Under the pieces are notes generated by a model that worked only from the letters and a program-made list of their open reading frames with translations, had not been told where the DNA came from and ran no database searches. The position numbers were made by a program, and so were the translations under genes. A DNA stretch of 37,974 nucleotides from NCBI RefSeq assembly GCF_012911875.1, contig NZ_JAAXKZ010000052.1:1-37974 (forward strand), written 5' to 3'. Positions 16,044 through 23,896 of the stretch are shown here, piece after piece (positions within the stretch are counted from its first letter, which is position 1; every line of letters starts with the position of its first letter). This DNA is from Pseudonocardia bannensis. Lineage in GTDB: Bacteria > Actinomycetota > Actinomycetes > Mycobacteriales > Pseudonocardiaceae.

Positions 16044-16973
16044 GTGCGTTCGCACGACTTCGATCACGAACCGATCCGCCGCCGTCGCCACCGTTTCGAC
16101 GACGACGAACCACGCCCCACGCGCCGCGGCCGGCCGGCCCCGCCGGAACTCGACGGTCGCGCCGGCACCGGCGACGGCCCGCCCGACGGCGATCGCTGGT
16201 CCACATGGGACGCAGCCGAGCACGGCCCCGAACCCCGCCCCAGGTGGGTGATCACCGAGAACGCGGCGGTCGACACCGAGCTCGGCGTCCTCAAGAGCGG
16301 GAAGGAGGCCGACGTCCACCTGCTGGAACGCGCCGTACCCGGGGCCGCCCGGCGCACTCTGCTCGCGGCCAAGCGCTTCCGCACCGCCGAACACCGGCTG
16401 TTCCACCGCGACGCGAGCTACCTCGAGGGCCGGCGGGTACGCCGGTCCCGCGAGATGCGAGCGATGGCCACCCGGACCGCCTTCGGCCGCGATCTGCTCG
16501 CCCAGCAGTGGGCGCGGGCGGAGTTCGCGGCGCTCGGGCGGCTCTGGGCGGCGGGGCTGCCGGTCCCCTACCCGGTGCAGCTGGCCGGCACCGAGGTGCT
16601 GCTGGAGTTCATCGGCACCGCCGACGGTGCCGCGGCTCCCCGGCTGGCTCAGTTGCGGCCGGCGCCGGCCGAGCTGCGCGGACTGTGGGACCAACTGGTG
16701 GACGCGCTGGTCGGGCTGGCCCGGCATGGCCTCACCCACGGGGATCTGTCCGCCTACAACCTGCTGGTCCACGACGGGCGGCTGGTGCTCATCGATCTCC
16801 CGCAGGTCGTGGACGTGATCGGCAACCCGCAGGGTCCGGCGTTCCTGGAGCGCGACGTGCGCCGGGTCGCGGACTGGTTCGCCGCTCGCGGGCTGCCGCC
16901 GGAGACCGGGTCGGCGGACGCGCTGCTGGACGGTCTACGCCGCGAGCTGGGTCTGCGAACGTCACAGTCCTGA
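16044..16973 (+). CDS. RIO-type atypical protein kinase
   Basis: 309 residues. The N-terminal 50 are Arg/Asp-rich. RIO1-like kinase motifs follow: KSGKEADVHL (84-93, ATP loop), LLAAKRFR with the ATP-binding lysine, HRDASYLEGRR, catalytic LTHGDLSAYNLLV (D234) and metal-binding LIDLPQ (D251), near the classical HADLSEYN and IDVSQ of RIO1. It lacks an activation segment, as expected for RIO enzymes. Eukaryotic and archaeal RIO1 acts in small-subunit ribosome maturation; the bacterial role is unclear. The next gene on the strand is a DEAD-box RNA helicase, which fits an RNA/ribosome role (inference). GTG 16044 has an AGGAG 9 nt upstream. Confidence 0.9.
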   Translation: MRSHDFDHEPIRRRRHRFDDDEPRPTRRGRPAPPELDGRAGTGDGPPDGDRWSTWDAAEHGPEPRPRWVITENAAVDTELGVLKSGKEADVHLLERAVPGAARRTLLAAKRFRTAEHRLFHRDASYLEGRRVRRSREMRAMATRTAFGRDLLAQQWARAEFAALGRLWAAGLPVPYPVQLAGTEVLLEFIGTADGAAAPRLAQLRPAPAELRGLWDQLVDALVGLARHGLTHGDLSAYNLLVHDGRLVLIDLPQVVDVIGNPQGPAFLERDVRRVADWFAARGLPPETGSADALLDGLRRELGLRTSQS

Positions 16974-17009
16974 ACGCGCCGTCTGCCGTCGGTGGGGCGG
17001 GCGCTCGGG

Positions 17010-17015
17010 TAGACT
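17010..17015 (+). promoter_or_regulatory. Candidate -10 box (TAGACT) of the DEAD-box helicase gene
   Basis: TAGACT lies about 168 nt before the TTG start, giving a long structured 5' UTR of about 160 nt. No convincing -35. Confidence 0.4.
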
Positions 17016-17084
17016 GGATCACGAGCGCCCAGCCCGACCACGTCGTCGGAGGCCTGAAGCGCGCATCCGAAGCAGTACCCATCA

Positions 17085-17100
17085 GGGCGCCCTTGCGCCC
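17085..17100 (+). promoter_or_regulatory. 5' UTR hairpin in the helicase mRNA
   Basis: GGGCGC-CCTT-GCGCCC, a perfect 6-bp stem with a 4-nt loop inside the predicted 5' UTR of the helicase gene. It could be a pause, attenuation or stability element. Confidence 0.45.
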
Positions 17101-17149
17101 GGGCTCGTCCCCAGTGATCCCCCGACGGCTGTCGTTGCCGGCGTGGCCA

Positions 17150-17177
17150 CTCCGGAAGACGTGCCACGTCCCGGAGG
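17150..17177 (+). promoter_or_regulatory. Hairpin that hides the helicase Shine-Dalgarno
   Basis: CTCCGG (17150-17155) pairs with CCGGAG (17171-17176), and inside it GACGTG (17158-17163) pairs with CACGTC (17165-17170) around a single base. Only a two-base AA bulge interrupts the stem. The 3' arm contains most of the Shine-Dalgarno GGAGG (17173-17177) that serves the TTG start at 17183. Translation should be low unless the stem is opened, for instance by heat, by the helicase itself, or by another RNA. Confidence 0.6.
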
Positions 17178-17182
17178 TCTCC

Positions 17183-18697
17183 TTGACATCCAGCTCTGCC
17201 CGTCGTGCCCCGCGCACGACTCGTTCGTCGGACTCGTCCGACGCCCGCCGGTCCACCGGCGGCCGATCCGGTGGCGGCCGTCCCGGCCGTGGCCGCCCCC
17301 GCACGAACCGCTCCCCGCGGCCGACGGCCGTCCACGGCACCCCGATGCCCGAGGAGGTCCTCTGGACCGTCCCCGAGACGGGCATGCCCACCTTCGCCCA
17401 GCTCGGGCTGCCCGAGCCGGTGCTGCGGGCGCTGGAGGCGGAGGGCTTCACCGAGCCGTTCCCGATCCAGGCCGCGAGCCTGCCCGAGACGCTGACCGGC
17501 CGCGACCTGCTGGGTCGCGGCCAGACCGGCTCGGGCAAGACGCTGGCCTTCGGGCTCGCGCTGCTGTCCCGGCTCGCCGGAGGCCGCGCCCAGGCGCGCC
17601 GCCCGCGCGGCCTCGTCCTGGTGCCCACGCGTGAGCTGGCCCAGCAGGTCGTCGACGCGCTCACCCCGTTCGCCCGGGCGCTGAACCTGAAGACGACGGC
17701 GGTCGTCGGCGGCATGTCGTTCAACCGCCAGGTCGACGCGCTGCAGCGCGGGGTGGACCTGCTGGTCGCCACGCCCGGCCGGCTCACCGACCACACCAAC
17801 CAGGGCACCTGCGACCTGTCCGAGGTCGCGGTCACCGCGATCGACGAGGCCGACCGGATGGCGGACATGGGCTTCCTGCCCCAGGTCCGGGCGATCCTCG
17901 ACCTCACCGCCTCCGACGGGCAGCGGCTGCTGTTCTCCGCGACCCTCGACGGCGACGTCGCCACCCTCGTCAGCCGGTACCTGCACGACCCGGTGACCCG
18001 CGCCGTCGCGTCCGCGGCCGCGCCCGTCGAGACGATGGACCACCACGTGCTGCTGGTGGACAACGCGACCAAGCCGCGAGTCGTCACCGAGGTCGCCGCC
18101 CGTGACGGCCGGACCATCCTGTTCGTGCGCACCAAGCACGGCGTCGACCGGCTGGTGAAGAACCTGCGCCGGGACGGCGTCGCGGCGGGCGCGCTGCACG
18201 GCGGCAAGGCCCAGAACGCTCGCAACCGGGCCATCGCGGAGTTCAAGGAGGGGCGCACGCCCGTCCTGGTCGCCACGGACGTCGCGGCCCGCGGCATCCA
18301 CGTCGACGACGTCAGCCTGGTCGTGCACGTCGACCCGCCGACCGACCCGAAGGACTACCTGCACCGGGCCGGGCGGACCGCCCGCGGCGGCGACTCGGGC
18401 ACCGTCGTCACCCTGGTGACGCCGGGCGAGCGGCGCGACGTCGACCAGCTGACCCGGCAGGCCGGCGTCCGCCCGACGCTCACCGAGGTCCACCCGGGCG
18501 ACGCCGCGCTCGTCCGCATCACCGGGGCCCGCGCCCCGAGTGGCGTGCCGGTCCCGGAACCGGAGCGTCCGGTCCAGGCCCCGCGCAGCGGCGCCCGCCG
18601 CTCCCGCGGGCAGTCCCGCCAGGGCGGACAGGGTGGCCAGCGCGGTCAGGGCGGCCGGGCGGGCGGACGCCCGCGGCAGCGCAACACCGCCGCCTGA
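17183..18697 (+). CDS. DEAD-box ATP-dependent RNA helicase
   Basis: 504 residues from TTG 17183. All helicase motifs are present: FPIQAASLPETL (Q motif), GQTGSGKT (113-120), PTRELAQQV, TPGRLTDH, DEADRMADMGF (D221), SATLDGD, VATDVAARGIHV and HRAGRTARGG. The first 45 residues are basic and Ser/Arg/Gly-rich. The tail is an RGG-like GQGG/RGQGG repeat that probably binds RNA. It resembles RhlE/CshA-type enzymes of ribosome assembly and mRNA decay. The TTG start is chosen because of the adjacent GGAGG; no ATG/GTG lies close by in frame. The 5' UTR is long and structured, suggesting post-transcriptional control. Confidence 0.93.
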   Translation: MTSSSARRAPRTTRSSDSSDARRSTGGRSGGGRPGRGRPRTNRSPRPTAVHGTPMPEEVLWTVPETGMPTFAQLGLPEPVLRALEAEGFTEPFPIQAASLPETLTGRDLLGRGQTGSGKTLAFGLALLSRLAGGRAQARRPRGLVLVPTRELAQQVVDALTPFARALNLKTTAVVGGMSFNRQVDALQRGVDLLVATPGRLTDHTNQGTCDLSEVAVTAIDEADRMADMGFLPQVRAILDLTASDGQRLLFSATLDGDVATLVSRYLHDPVTRAVASAAAPVETMDHHVLLVDNATKPRVVTEVAARDGRTILFVRTKHGVDRLVKNLRRDGVAAGALHGGKAQNARNRAIAEFKEGRTPVLVATDVAARGIHVDDVSLVVHVDPPTDPKDYLHRAGRTARGGDSGTVVTLVTPGERRDVDQLTRQAGVRPTLTEVHPGDAALVRITGARAPSGVPVPEPERPVQAPRSGARRSRGQSRQGGQGGQRGQGGRAGGRPRQRNTAA

Positions 18698-18715
18698 TCC
18701 CCGTTCACCGCGTCA

Positions 18716-18751
18716 CGGCGCGGCATCCCGGTTCCCCGGGGTGCCGCGCCG
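18716..18751. terminator. Bidirectional terminator between helicase and MshC-like genes
   Basis: A perfect 15-16 bp stem, GGCGCGGCATCCCGG paired with CCGGGGTGCCGCGCC (one T-G pair), loop TTCC. It lies between two convergent genes. Confidence 0.85.
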
Positions 18752-18815
18752 TTCGCGTCTGCGAGCCCCCTCGCCGATGGGGCCCAGGCCGCGGTCCCGC
18801 CGGGCGCGGCACGGC

Positions 18816-19913
18816 TCAGGCCAGGCCGAGCACCGAGAGTGCCGTCCGCGCGGCCGGACCGCCCGCCTCCTCGGCCACCGCGAGCGCCGCCGGGACGTCC
18901 AGGTCGTCGAGCAACGCCGCGGTGACGGCCTCGGTCGCGACCGAGCTGTCCTCGCCGACGCCGTGCGACGCCGCGGAGTAGAGCCGGTGCAGCCGCGCGG
19001 CGGCCTCCTCGAGCGCCGCCGGCCGGTAGTCCCAGGGCTGTGCCCAGGGCCGGTCGATCAGCAGCAGCCGCAGCACCGCCGCGGACCAGCTCTCCAGCAC
19101 ATCGGAGACCAGGACCAGGTTCCCGGCCGACTTCGCCATCTTCTGCCCGTCGACCTGCACCGTCCCCACGTGCAGCCAGGCGCGGGCGAACGGCGTCACC
19201 CCGGTCAGGGCCTCGGCCATGGCCGACTCGTAGGCGTGGTGCGGGAACCGCAGGTCGGCGCCGCCCACGTGCAGGTCGAGTGCCGGACCGAGCGTGGTCA
19301 ACGACATCGCCGCGCACTCGGCGTGCCAGCCGGGCCGGCCCTCGCCCCACGGGCTGGGCCAGGCCGGCTCGCCGGGCTCGGCGGCCCGCCACAGCACGAC
19401 GTCGGCCGGGTCCTCACGGCCGTCGTCGAGGCGCTCGCCGAACTCCGCCGCGAGAGCGCCGGCCGCAGCCGGGTCCAGCCCGGCCCGCTCCGGCACGCCG
19501 GCGCCGTGGAAGTACACCGTCCCGCCGCGCCGGTAGGCCGCGCCGTTCTCGAGCAGCGCGGCGGCCAGCGTGACGACCTGCCCGACGTGCACGTGCGCCC
19601 GAGGCTCGTGGGTCGGCCGGCGCACGCCGAGCGCGGCCATGTCGCGATCGAAGCGGAACTGCTGGACCGCCGCGAAGCTGTCGAAGCGGGCCCCGGCACG
19701 CGCCGCCGCCGCGTCGAGCACATCGTCGACGTCGGTGACGTTGCGGCAGACGTCGACCTCGACACCGAGGTGGCGCAGCACCCGCGCGGCCACGTCGGCC
19801 CACACGAAGGTGGCCGCGTGCCCGAGGTGGGTGGTGTCGTACGGCGTGATCCCGCAGACGTACATCCGTGCCCGGCCCACGACGGGCAGCGGCCGGCCGC
19901 CGATGCGCAGCAC
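18816..19913 (-). CDS. MshC-like cysteine:glucosaminyl inositol ligase
   Basis: 365 residues related to cysteinyl-tRNA synthetase, but with the MshC signature: MYVCGITPYDTTHLGHAATF in place of the CysS HIGN form. Zn-binding residues are the Cys in YVCGIT and WHAECAAM plus the following His. The KMSKS loop reads KMAKSAGNL. MshC joins cysteine to GlcN-Ins in mycothiol synthesis, and mycothione reductase lies 1.5 kb away. Oddities: the N-terminus before YVCG is only about 17 residues, shorter than usual for MshC, and the C-terminus is compact. It could therefore be a second MshC-type ligase rather than the housekeeping copy. GTG 19913 starts one nt after the preceding gene's stop. Confidence 0.75.
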   Translation of the reverse strand: MLRIGGRPLPVVGRARMYVCGITPYDTTHLGHAATFVWADVAARVLRHLGVEVDVCRNVTDVDDVLDAAAARAGARFDSFAAVQQFRFDRDMAALGVRRPTHEPRAHVHVGQVVTLAAALLENGAAYRRGGTVYFHGAGVPERAGLDPAAAGALAAEFGERLDDGREDPADVVLWRAAEPGEPAWPSPWGEGRPGWHAECAAMSLTTLGPALDLHVGGADLRFPHHAYESAMAEALTGVTPFARAWLHVGTVQVDGQKMAKSAGNLVLVSDVLESWSAAVLRLLLIDRPWAQPWDYRPAALEEAAARLHRLYSAASHGVGEDSSVATEAVTAALLDDLDVPAALAVAEEAGGPAARTALSVLGLA

Positions 19914-19914
19914 G

Positions 19915-20391
19915 TCAGCGCCCCCGGTCGGCGCCGCGGCGGGCCGCGCGGCGCAACTGGATGATGCGACCGGTACCCGGGATGGCCACCAGCAGCACCC
20001 CGGCGATCGCGGCCAGCAACAGCGCGACGCCGGTGGGCAGGGTCCCCGTCGCGCCCAGGAAGTTGACCTGCACCGGCCCCAGGTTCTGCAGGATGAAGAT
20101 CAGCAGCAGAAGCAGGACGAGCGCGGACAGGATCAGCCCGACCCACAGGCCGCTGACCCGGGTGCGGTTCACCCCGGTCGGGACCGGCCGGGTGGGAGCG
20201 TCGCCAGCGGCGTCGGGAGCGGTCCCGCCGCGCAGCGGCATCGTCGGGCCCCCGTCCGGGGCGACGGTCGCCGGCCGCAGCGCCGGGTCCGTGGCCGGGT
20301 CGGCGTGGGGGTCCGCCGGGCCGACACTGCCGTACGCCGGCGGCCCTCCGGCGGGGCCCGCTTCCCCCCGACGGCTCCGGTCGTCGCTCAT
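19915..20391 (-). CDS. LapA-domain (DUF1049) membrane protein
   Basis: 158 residues. The first 85 are disordered and rich in Pro/Ala/Gly/Asp. Two membrane helices follow (SGLWVGLILSALVLLLLLIF and GVALLLAAIAGVLLVAIPG) separated by ILQNLGPVQVNFLG, the LapA/DUF1049 signature. A basic tail (IIQLRRAARRGADRGR) follows. Family members help assemble lipopolysaccharide in proteobacteria; the actinobacterial role is unknown. ATG 20391 has a GAGAGGGG site about 9 nt upstream. It is followed directly by the MshC-like gene, so probably an operon. Confidence 0.85.
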   Translation of the reverse strand: MSDDRSRRGEAGPAGGPPAYGSVGPADPHADPATDPALRPATVAPDGGPTMPLRGGTAPDAAGDAPTRPVPTGVNRTRVSGLWVGLILSALVLLLLLIFILQNLGPVQVNFLGATGTLPTGVALLLAAIAGVLLVAIPGTGRIIQLRRAARRGADRGR

Positions 20392-20483
20392 CGGTGCACC
20401 CCTCTCACGTGAAAGATCGCCGTCGGCGCGGAGTATCCCGCAACCCGGCATGTGACACGGATCACGGCCGCCTGGCTTCCGCC

Positions 20484-20915
20484 ATGGACCACCGGGCCGC
20501 ACTGGACATCTTCTTCGGCGAGACCCCCGAGGGCACACAAACCCCGCCGATCGTGTCAGCCGGTACCCCGGACGCCGCTGCCGCTCGGCTCGAGGCCGGC
20601 GGACTGCTCGCCGATGGGGTGATCACCGGAGCGGGGCGCCGGTTCCGCGACGAGATCGAGGCCCGCATCGACGACGCCCAGGCCGGGGTCGTTGCGGCGC
20701 TGGGCGCCGAGCCCGACCCGCCGCCGCGGCAGCTCGGCGTCTGGTCGCAGCGCTGCGTCGCGGCGCGCACCTTCCCGCCGGACGTCCGCGAGCGCGGCCC
20801 CCGGCTGACCCGTGCGTGGCGGCCAGGTCAGCGTGCGGGGCGGCGCATGGGCAGGTGTGCCACACCGTCCCAGTCGTACACCGGGCCGGTGGCCTCGAAA
20901 CCGAAGCCGCGGTAG
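20484..20915 (+). pseudogene. Probable remnant of a winged-helix regulator-like protein
   Basis: From an ATG at 20484 (no ribosome binding site) the frame contains AAAARLEAGGLLADGVITGAG and RRFRDEIEARIDDAQAGVVA. This pattern resembles the C-terminal part of MarR-like/SCO6745-type actinobacterial proteins (GLV-DGRLT-AGR-LR-EIEARTD). The N-terminal portion expected of a full protein is missing, and the frame runs 88 nt into the convergent GNAT gene, as if the normal stop had been lost. Most likely a degraded fragment; a real short protein is possible. Confidence 0.4.
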
Positions 20916-21292
20916 AAGTCACCCAGGTGCTCCTGGGCGTCGAGCACGCAGGTACCGTCGCCGACCTCGGCGAGCACGGCCTCCATCAGCCGCTTGCCGA
21001 GGCCACGGCCGCGGGCGCACCGGGCGGTGCACAGCCGCCCGATCCGGTAGTCGCCGTCGGGCTCCTTGAGCAGCCGCACGCAGCCCAGGATCGGCTCCGG
21101 GTGACCGGAGCCGGCCAGCCAGTAGTGCCGGGCCCGCGGTTCGAGGTCGCGGCCGTCGAGCTCGCCGTAGGCGCAGGCCTGCTCGGCGACGAAGACGTCG
21201 ACCCGCAGCCGCAACAGCTCGTAGAGCGTGGTCACGTCCAGGTCCAGGGCCCAGGACCGGCGGACGGTCGCGGCCATCGTCTCGCTGGTCAC
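20828..21292 (-). CDS. GNAT acetyltransferase, ElaA family
   Basis: 154 residues. Features of the ElaA-type GNAT fold: LYELLRLRVDVFVAEQACAY near the start, GCVRLLKEPDGDYRIGRLCT, then the acetyl-CoA-binding loop RGRGLGKRLMEAVLAEV, and HLGDFYRGFGFEATGPVYDW at the end. Substrate unknown. Divergent from the mycothione reductase gene with 83 nt between. GTG 21292 is used; an in-frame ATG lies five codons in. Confidence 0.88.
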   Translation of the reverse strand: MTSETMAATVRRSWALDLDVTTLYELLRLRVDVFVAEQACAYGELDGRDLEPRARHYWLAGSGHPEPILGCVRLLKEPDGDYRIGRLCTARCARGRGLGKRLMEAVLAEVGDGTCVLDAQEHLGDFYRGFGFEATGPVYDWDGVAHLPMRRPAR

Positions 21293-21363
21293 GGGCTCTG
21301 CCTACCAGATCGGCCACGGGAGCGCAGTCGCTGCTTTCGGCAGCAGCGAACACCTGGTGCGGT

Positions 21364-21369
21364 TAGCCT
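21364..21369 (+). promoter_or_regulatory. -10 box (TAGCCT) of mycothione reductase gene
   Basis: TAGCCT, six bases, then GTG 21376; no Shine-Dalgarno: leaderless layout. Confidence 0.5.
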
Positions 21370-21375
21370 CAGCAG

Positions 21376-22758
21376 GTGCGCCACCACGATCTCGTCGTTA
21401 TCGGCAGCGGTTCCGGCAACTCCATCATCGACAGCCGCTTCGACGATCTCGATGTGGCCATCATCGAGCACGGTGTGTTCGGTGGTACCTGCCTCAACGT
21501 CGGCTGCATCCCGACCAAGATGTTCGTCTACGCCGCCGACGTGGCCGAGGTCGTCCGGCACGCGAGCCGCTACGGCGTCGACGCGAGCGTCGACAAGGTC
21601 CGCTGGACCGACATCCGCGACCGCGTGTTCGCCCGGATCGACCCGATCTCCGAGGGCGGCCGCGAGTACCGGGCCGACCCCGAACGCACGCCCAACGTCA
21701 CCCCGTACTTCGGGCACGCCCGCTTCAGCGGGCCGAAGACGCTGATCGTCGACCGCGCCGACGGCACCGGGTCCGACGAGATCACCGCCGACCGGATCGT
21801 GATCGCCGCCGGGAGCCGCCCGGTCGTGCCACCGCAGGTCGCCGAGTCGGGGGTGCCGTACGAGACCTCCGACACGATCATGCGGCTGGGCTCGCTGCCC
21901 GAGCGGTTGGTGATCCTGGGCGGCGGCTACATCGCCGCGGAGTTCGCGCACGTCTTCTCGGCGCTGGGGGCCGAGGTGTCCGTGGTGGCGCGCAGCGGGC
22001 AGTTGCTGCGCCAGCAGGACGAGCTCATCGCGGACCAGTTCACCAAGCTCGCCCGGCAGCGCTGGGACACCCACCTGGGACTCGACGTCGAGCGCGTCAC
22101 CGGCGGCGACGGCGAGGTGCACCTGCACCTGTCCGGCGGTGGGACGGTGCACGGCGACACCCTGCTGGTCGCCACGGGGCGGATCCCCAACAGCGACCGG
22201 CTGGACCTGGACAAGGCCGGCATCCCCGTGCACGACGACGGCCGCATCGTGGTGGACGCCCGGCAGCGCACGGCAGCCGAGGGCGTGTACGCGATGGGTG
22301 ACATCAGCTCCCCCTACCAGCTCAAGCACGTCGCCAATCACGAGTCCAAGGTCGTCGCGCACAACCTGGCGCACCCCGACTCGCCGCGGGAGAGCGACCA
22401 CCGGTTCGTCCCGTCGGCGGTGTTCACCGACCCGCAGATCGCCGCGGTCGGGCTCACCGAGGCGCAGTGCCGCGAGCAGGGCCTGGACTACACGGTCAAG
22501 GTGCAGGAGTACGGCCACGTCGCCTTCGGCTGGGCGATGGAGGACACCACCGGGTTCTGCAAGCTGATCGCCGAGAAGGGCACCGGGCGGCTGCTCGGGG
22601 CGCACCTGATGGGCCCCCAGGCGTCCTCGATCATCCAGCCGGTGATCCAGGCGATGTCGTTCGGGTTGGACGCGCGCACGATGGCGACCGGGCAGTACTG
22701 GATCCATCCGGCGCTGCCCGAGGTGGTGGAGAACGCCCTCCTCGGGTTGGAGATCTAG
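21376..22758 (+). CDS. mtr: Mycothione reductase
   Basis: 460-residue FAD/NAD(P)H disulfide oxidoreductase that reduces mycothiol disulfide, the mycothiol counterpart of glutathione reductase. It has the N-terminal FAD motif [12 protein letters not shown] (the GSGSGN form is typical of mycothione reductase), the redox pair [14 protein letters not shown] (C39/C44), a second nucleotide motif [40 protein letters not shown], and the C-terminal dimerisation segment ending in [16 protein letters not shown] and [19 protein letters not shown] with the His-Pro active-site pair. The MshC-like ligase lies nearby. GTG 21376 starts six nt after TAGCCT. Confidence 0.96.
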   Translation: MRHHDLVVIGSGSGNSIIDSRFDDLDVAIIEHGVFGGTCLNVGCIPTKMFVYAADVAEVVRHASRYGVDASVDKVRWTDIRDRVFARIDPISEGGREYRADPERTPNVTPYFGHARFSGPKTLIVDRADGTGSDEITADRIVIAAGSRPVVPPQVAESGVPYETSDTIMRLGSLPERLVILGGGYIAAEFAHVFSALGAEVSVVARSGQLLRQQDELIADQFTKLARQRWDTHLGLDVERVTGGDGEVHLHLSGGGTVHGDTLLVATGRIPNSDRLDLDKAGIPVHDDGRIVVDARQRTAAEGVYAMGDISSPYQLKHVANHESKVVAHNLAHPDSPRESDHRFVPSAVFTDPQIAAVGLTEAQCREQGLDYTVKVQEYGHVAFGWAMEDTTGFCKLIAEKGTGRLLGAHLMGPQASSIIQPVIQAMSFGLDARTMATGQYWIHPALPEVVENALLGLEI

Positions 22759-22807
22759 ATCGGGTCCAGCAAGCATGCCCTTACCATGAAGCGGACGATC
22801 CAGGCAG

Positions 22808-22822
22808 GTTCGGACACCGAAC
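22808..22822. promoter_or_regulatory. Palindrome upstream of the desaturase gene, possible operator
   Basis: GTTCGG-ACA-CCGAAC is a perfect 6-bp inverted repeat with a 3-nt spacer, about 110 nt before the desaturase ATG. The size and position fit a TetR-type operator, but no regulator gene is adjacent. Confidence 0.4.
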
Positions 22823-22859
22823 GTCCGAGTACGACCGAGCCGACGCCGGTGCCGACGAC

Positions 22860-22893
22860 TTGACCCGTGACGCACGTTGACCCGTGACGCACG
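22860..22893. repeat. Two tandem copies of a 17-bp sequence
   Basis: TTGACCCGTGACGCACG occurs twice head to tail (22860-22876, 22877-22893), 37 nt before the desaturase ATG. Each copy begins with TTGACC, so it could hold overlapping -35 elements or a repeated binding site. Confidence 0.7.
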
Positions 22894-22930
22894 CCGACCA
22901 CTTCCCATCCGATCCGTGAGGTGCCCGCCC

Positions 22931-23896
22931 ATGACCGTTGCCGACAGCCCAGCACGGCCCGATTCCGCAGCGCCGTCCGCGCCGACCGGGGCCAAGCCGG
23001 TCCTGGACGGCACTCGCGGGTTGCCGCAGCAGATCGGGGTCTACGTCTTCGTCGTCGTCCCGCTGCTCGCGCTGGTCGCCGCCGTCCCGTTCGCCTGGGG
23101 GTGGGGGCTGGGCTGGTCCGACATCGTGATCGCCACGGTGTTCTACGTGGTCAGCGGACTCGGCATCACCGTCGGCTACCACCGCTACTTCACCCACGGC
23201 TCGTTCAAGGCCAACCGGCCGCTGCGGATCGCGCTGGCGATCTCGGGGAGCCTGGCCATGCAGGGCCCGGTCATCGACTGGGTGGCCGATCACCGGCGCC
23301 ACCACGCGTTCTCCGACAAGGAGGGCGACCCGCACTCGCCGTGGCTCTACGGCACCGGGCCGGCGGCCCTGGTCAAGGGCTTCTGGCACTCGCACATGGG
23401 CTGGCTGTTCGACCGCGACCAGACCAACGAGGAGCGCTTCACCCCCGACCTTCTCGCCGACGCCGACATCCGCCGGGTAGATCGGCTGTTCGGCCTGTGG
23501 AGTGTGCTGACGCTACTGGTGCCGGCGCTGTTCGGCGGGCTGCTGACCTGGTCGTGGTGGGGCGCGCTGACCGCGTTCTTCTGGGGTGGGCTGGTCCGGG
23601 TCGCGCTGCTGCACCACGTCACCTGGTCGATCAACTCGATCTGCCACATGTGGGGCGACCGGCCCTTCGCCGCCCGCGATCACTCGGCCAACGTGTGGCC
23701 GCTGGCCATCGCGTCGTTCGGCGAGTCGTGGCACAACCTGCACCACGCCGACCCCACCTGCGCCCGGCACGGGGTGAAGCGCGGCCAGATCGACATCTCG
23801 GCCCGGGTCATCTGGGCTTTCGAGAAGCTGGGCTGGGCGACCTCGGTGCGCTGGCCCACGCAGCGCCGCCTCGACCGCCTGGCGAAGGCGAAGTAG
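22931..23896 (+). CDS. Acyl-CoA/fatty acid delta-9-type desaturase
   Basis: 321-residue integral-membrane di-iron desaturase. Three His boxes: HRYFTH (84-89), HRRHH (121-125) and HNLHH (268-272). Hydrophobic helices flank them (GVYVFVVVPLLALVAAVPFA, DIVIATVFYVVSGLGITVGY, LLVPALFGGLLTWSWWGALT). VTWSINSICHMWGDRPF is the typical acyl-CoA desaturase segment. It introduces a double bond into acyl chains, and mycobacterial DesA3 is the same type. ATG 22931 has GAGGTG about 9 nt upstream; an earlier in-frame GTG-like start at 22877 lies in the tandem repeat and is rejected. Upstream palindrome and repeats may regulate it. Confidence 0.93.
   Translation: MTVADSPARPDSAAPSAPTGAKPVLDGTRGLPQQIGVYVFVVVPLLALVAAVPFAWGWGLGWSDIVIATVFYVVSGLGITVGYHRYFTHGSFKANRPLRIALAISGSLAMQGPVIDWVADHRRHHAFSDKEGDPHSPWLYGTGPAALVKGFWHSHMGWLFDRDQTNEERFTPDLLADADIRRVDRLFGLWSVLTLLVPALFGGLLTWSWWGALTAFFWGGLVRVALLHHVTWSINSICHMWGDRPFAARDHSANVWPLAIASFGESWHNLHHADPTCARHGVKRGQIDISARVIWAFEKLGWATSVRWPTQRRLDRLAKAK

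Noticed and set aside
15860..17182. Long in-frame upstream extension of the DEAD-box helicase
   Set aside because: It covers the RIO kinase gene in another frame and is Arg-rich shadow sequence. The TTG at 17183 with an adjacent GGAGG is the supported start.
18816..19913. Annotation as cysteinyl-tRNA synthetase (CysS)
   Set aside because: The nucleotide motif is ITPYDTTHLGHAATF, as in MshC, not the HIGN-type of CysS, and the protein lacks the extra C-terminal tRNA-binding part.
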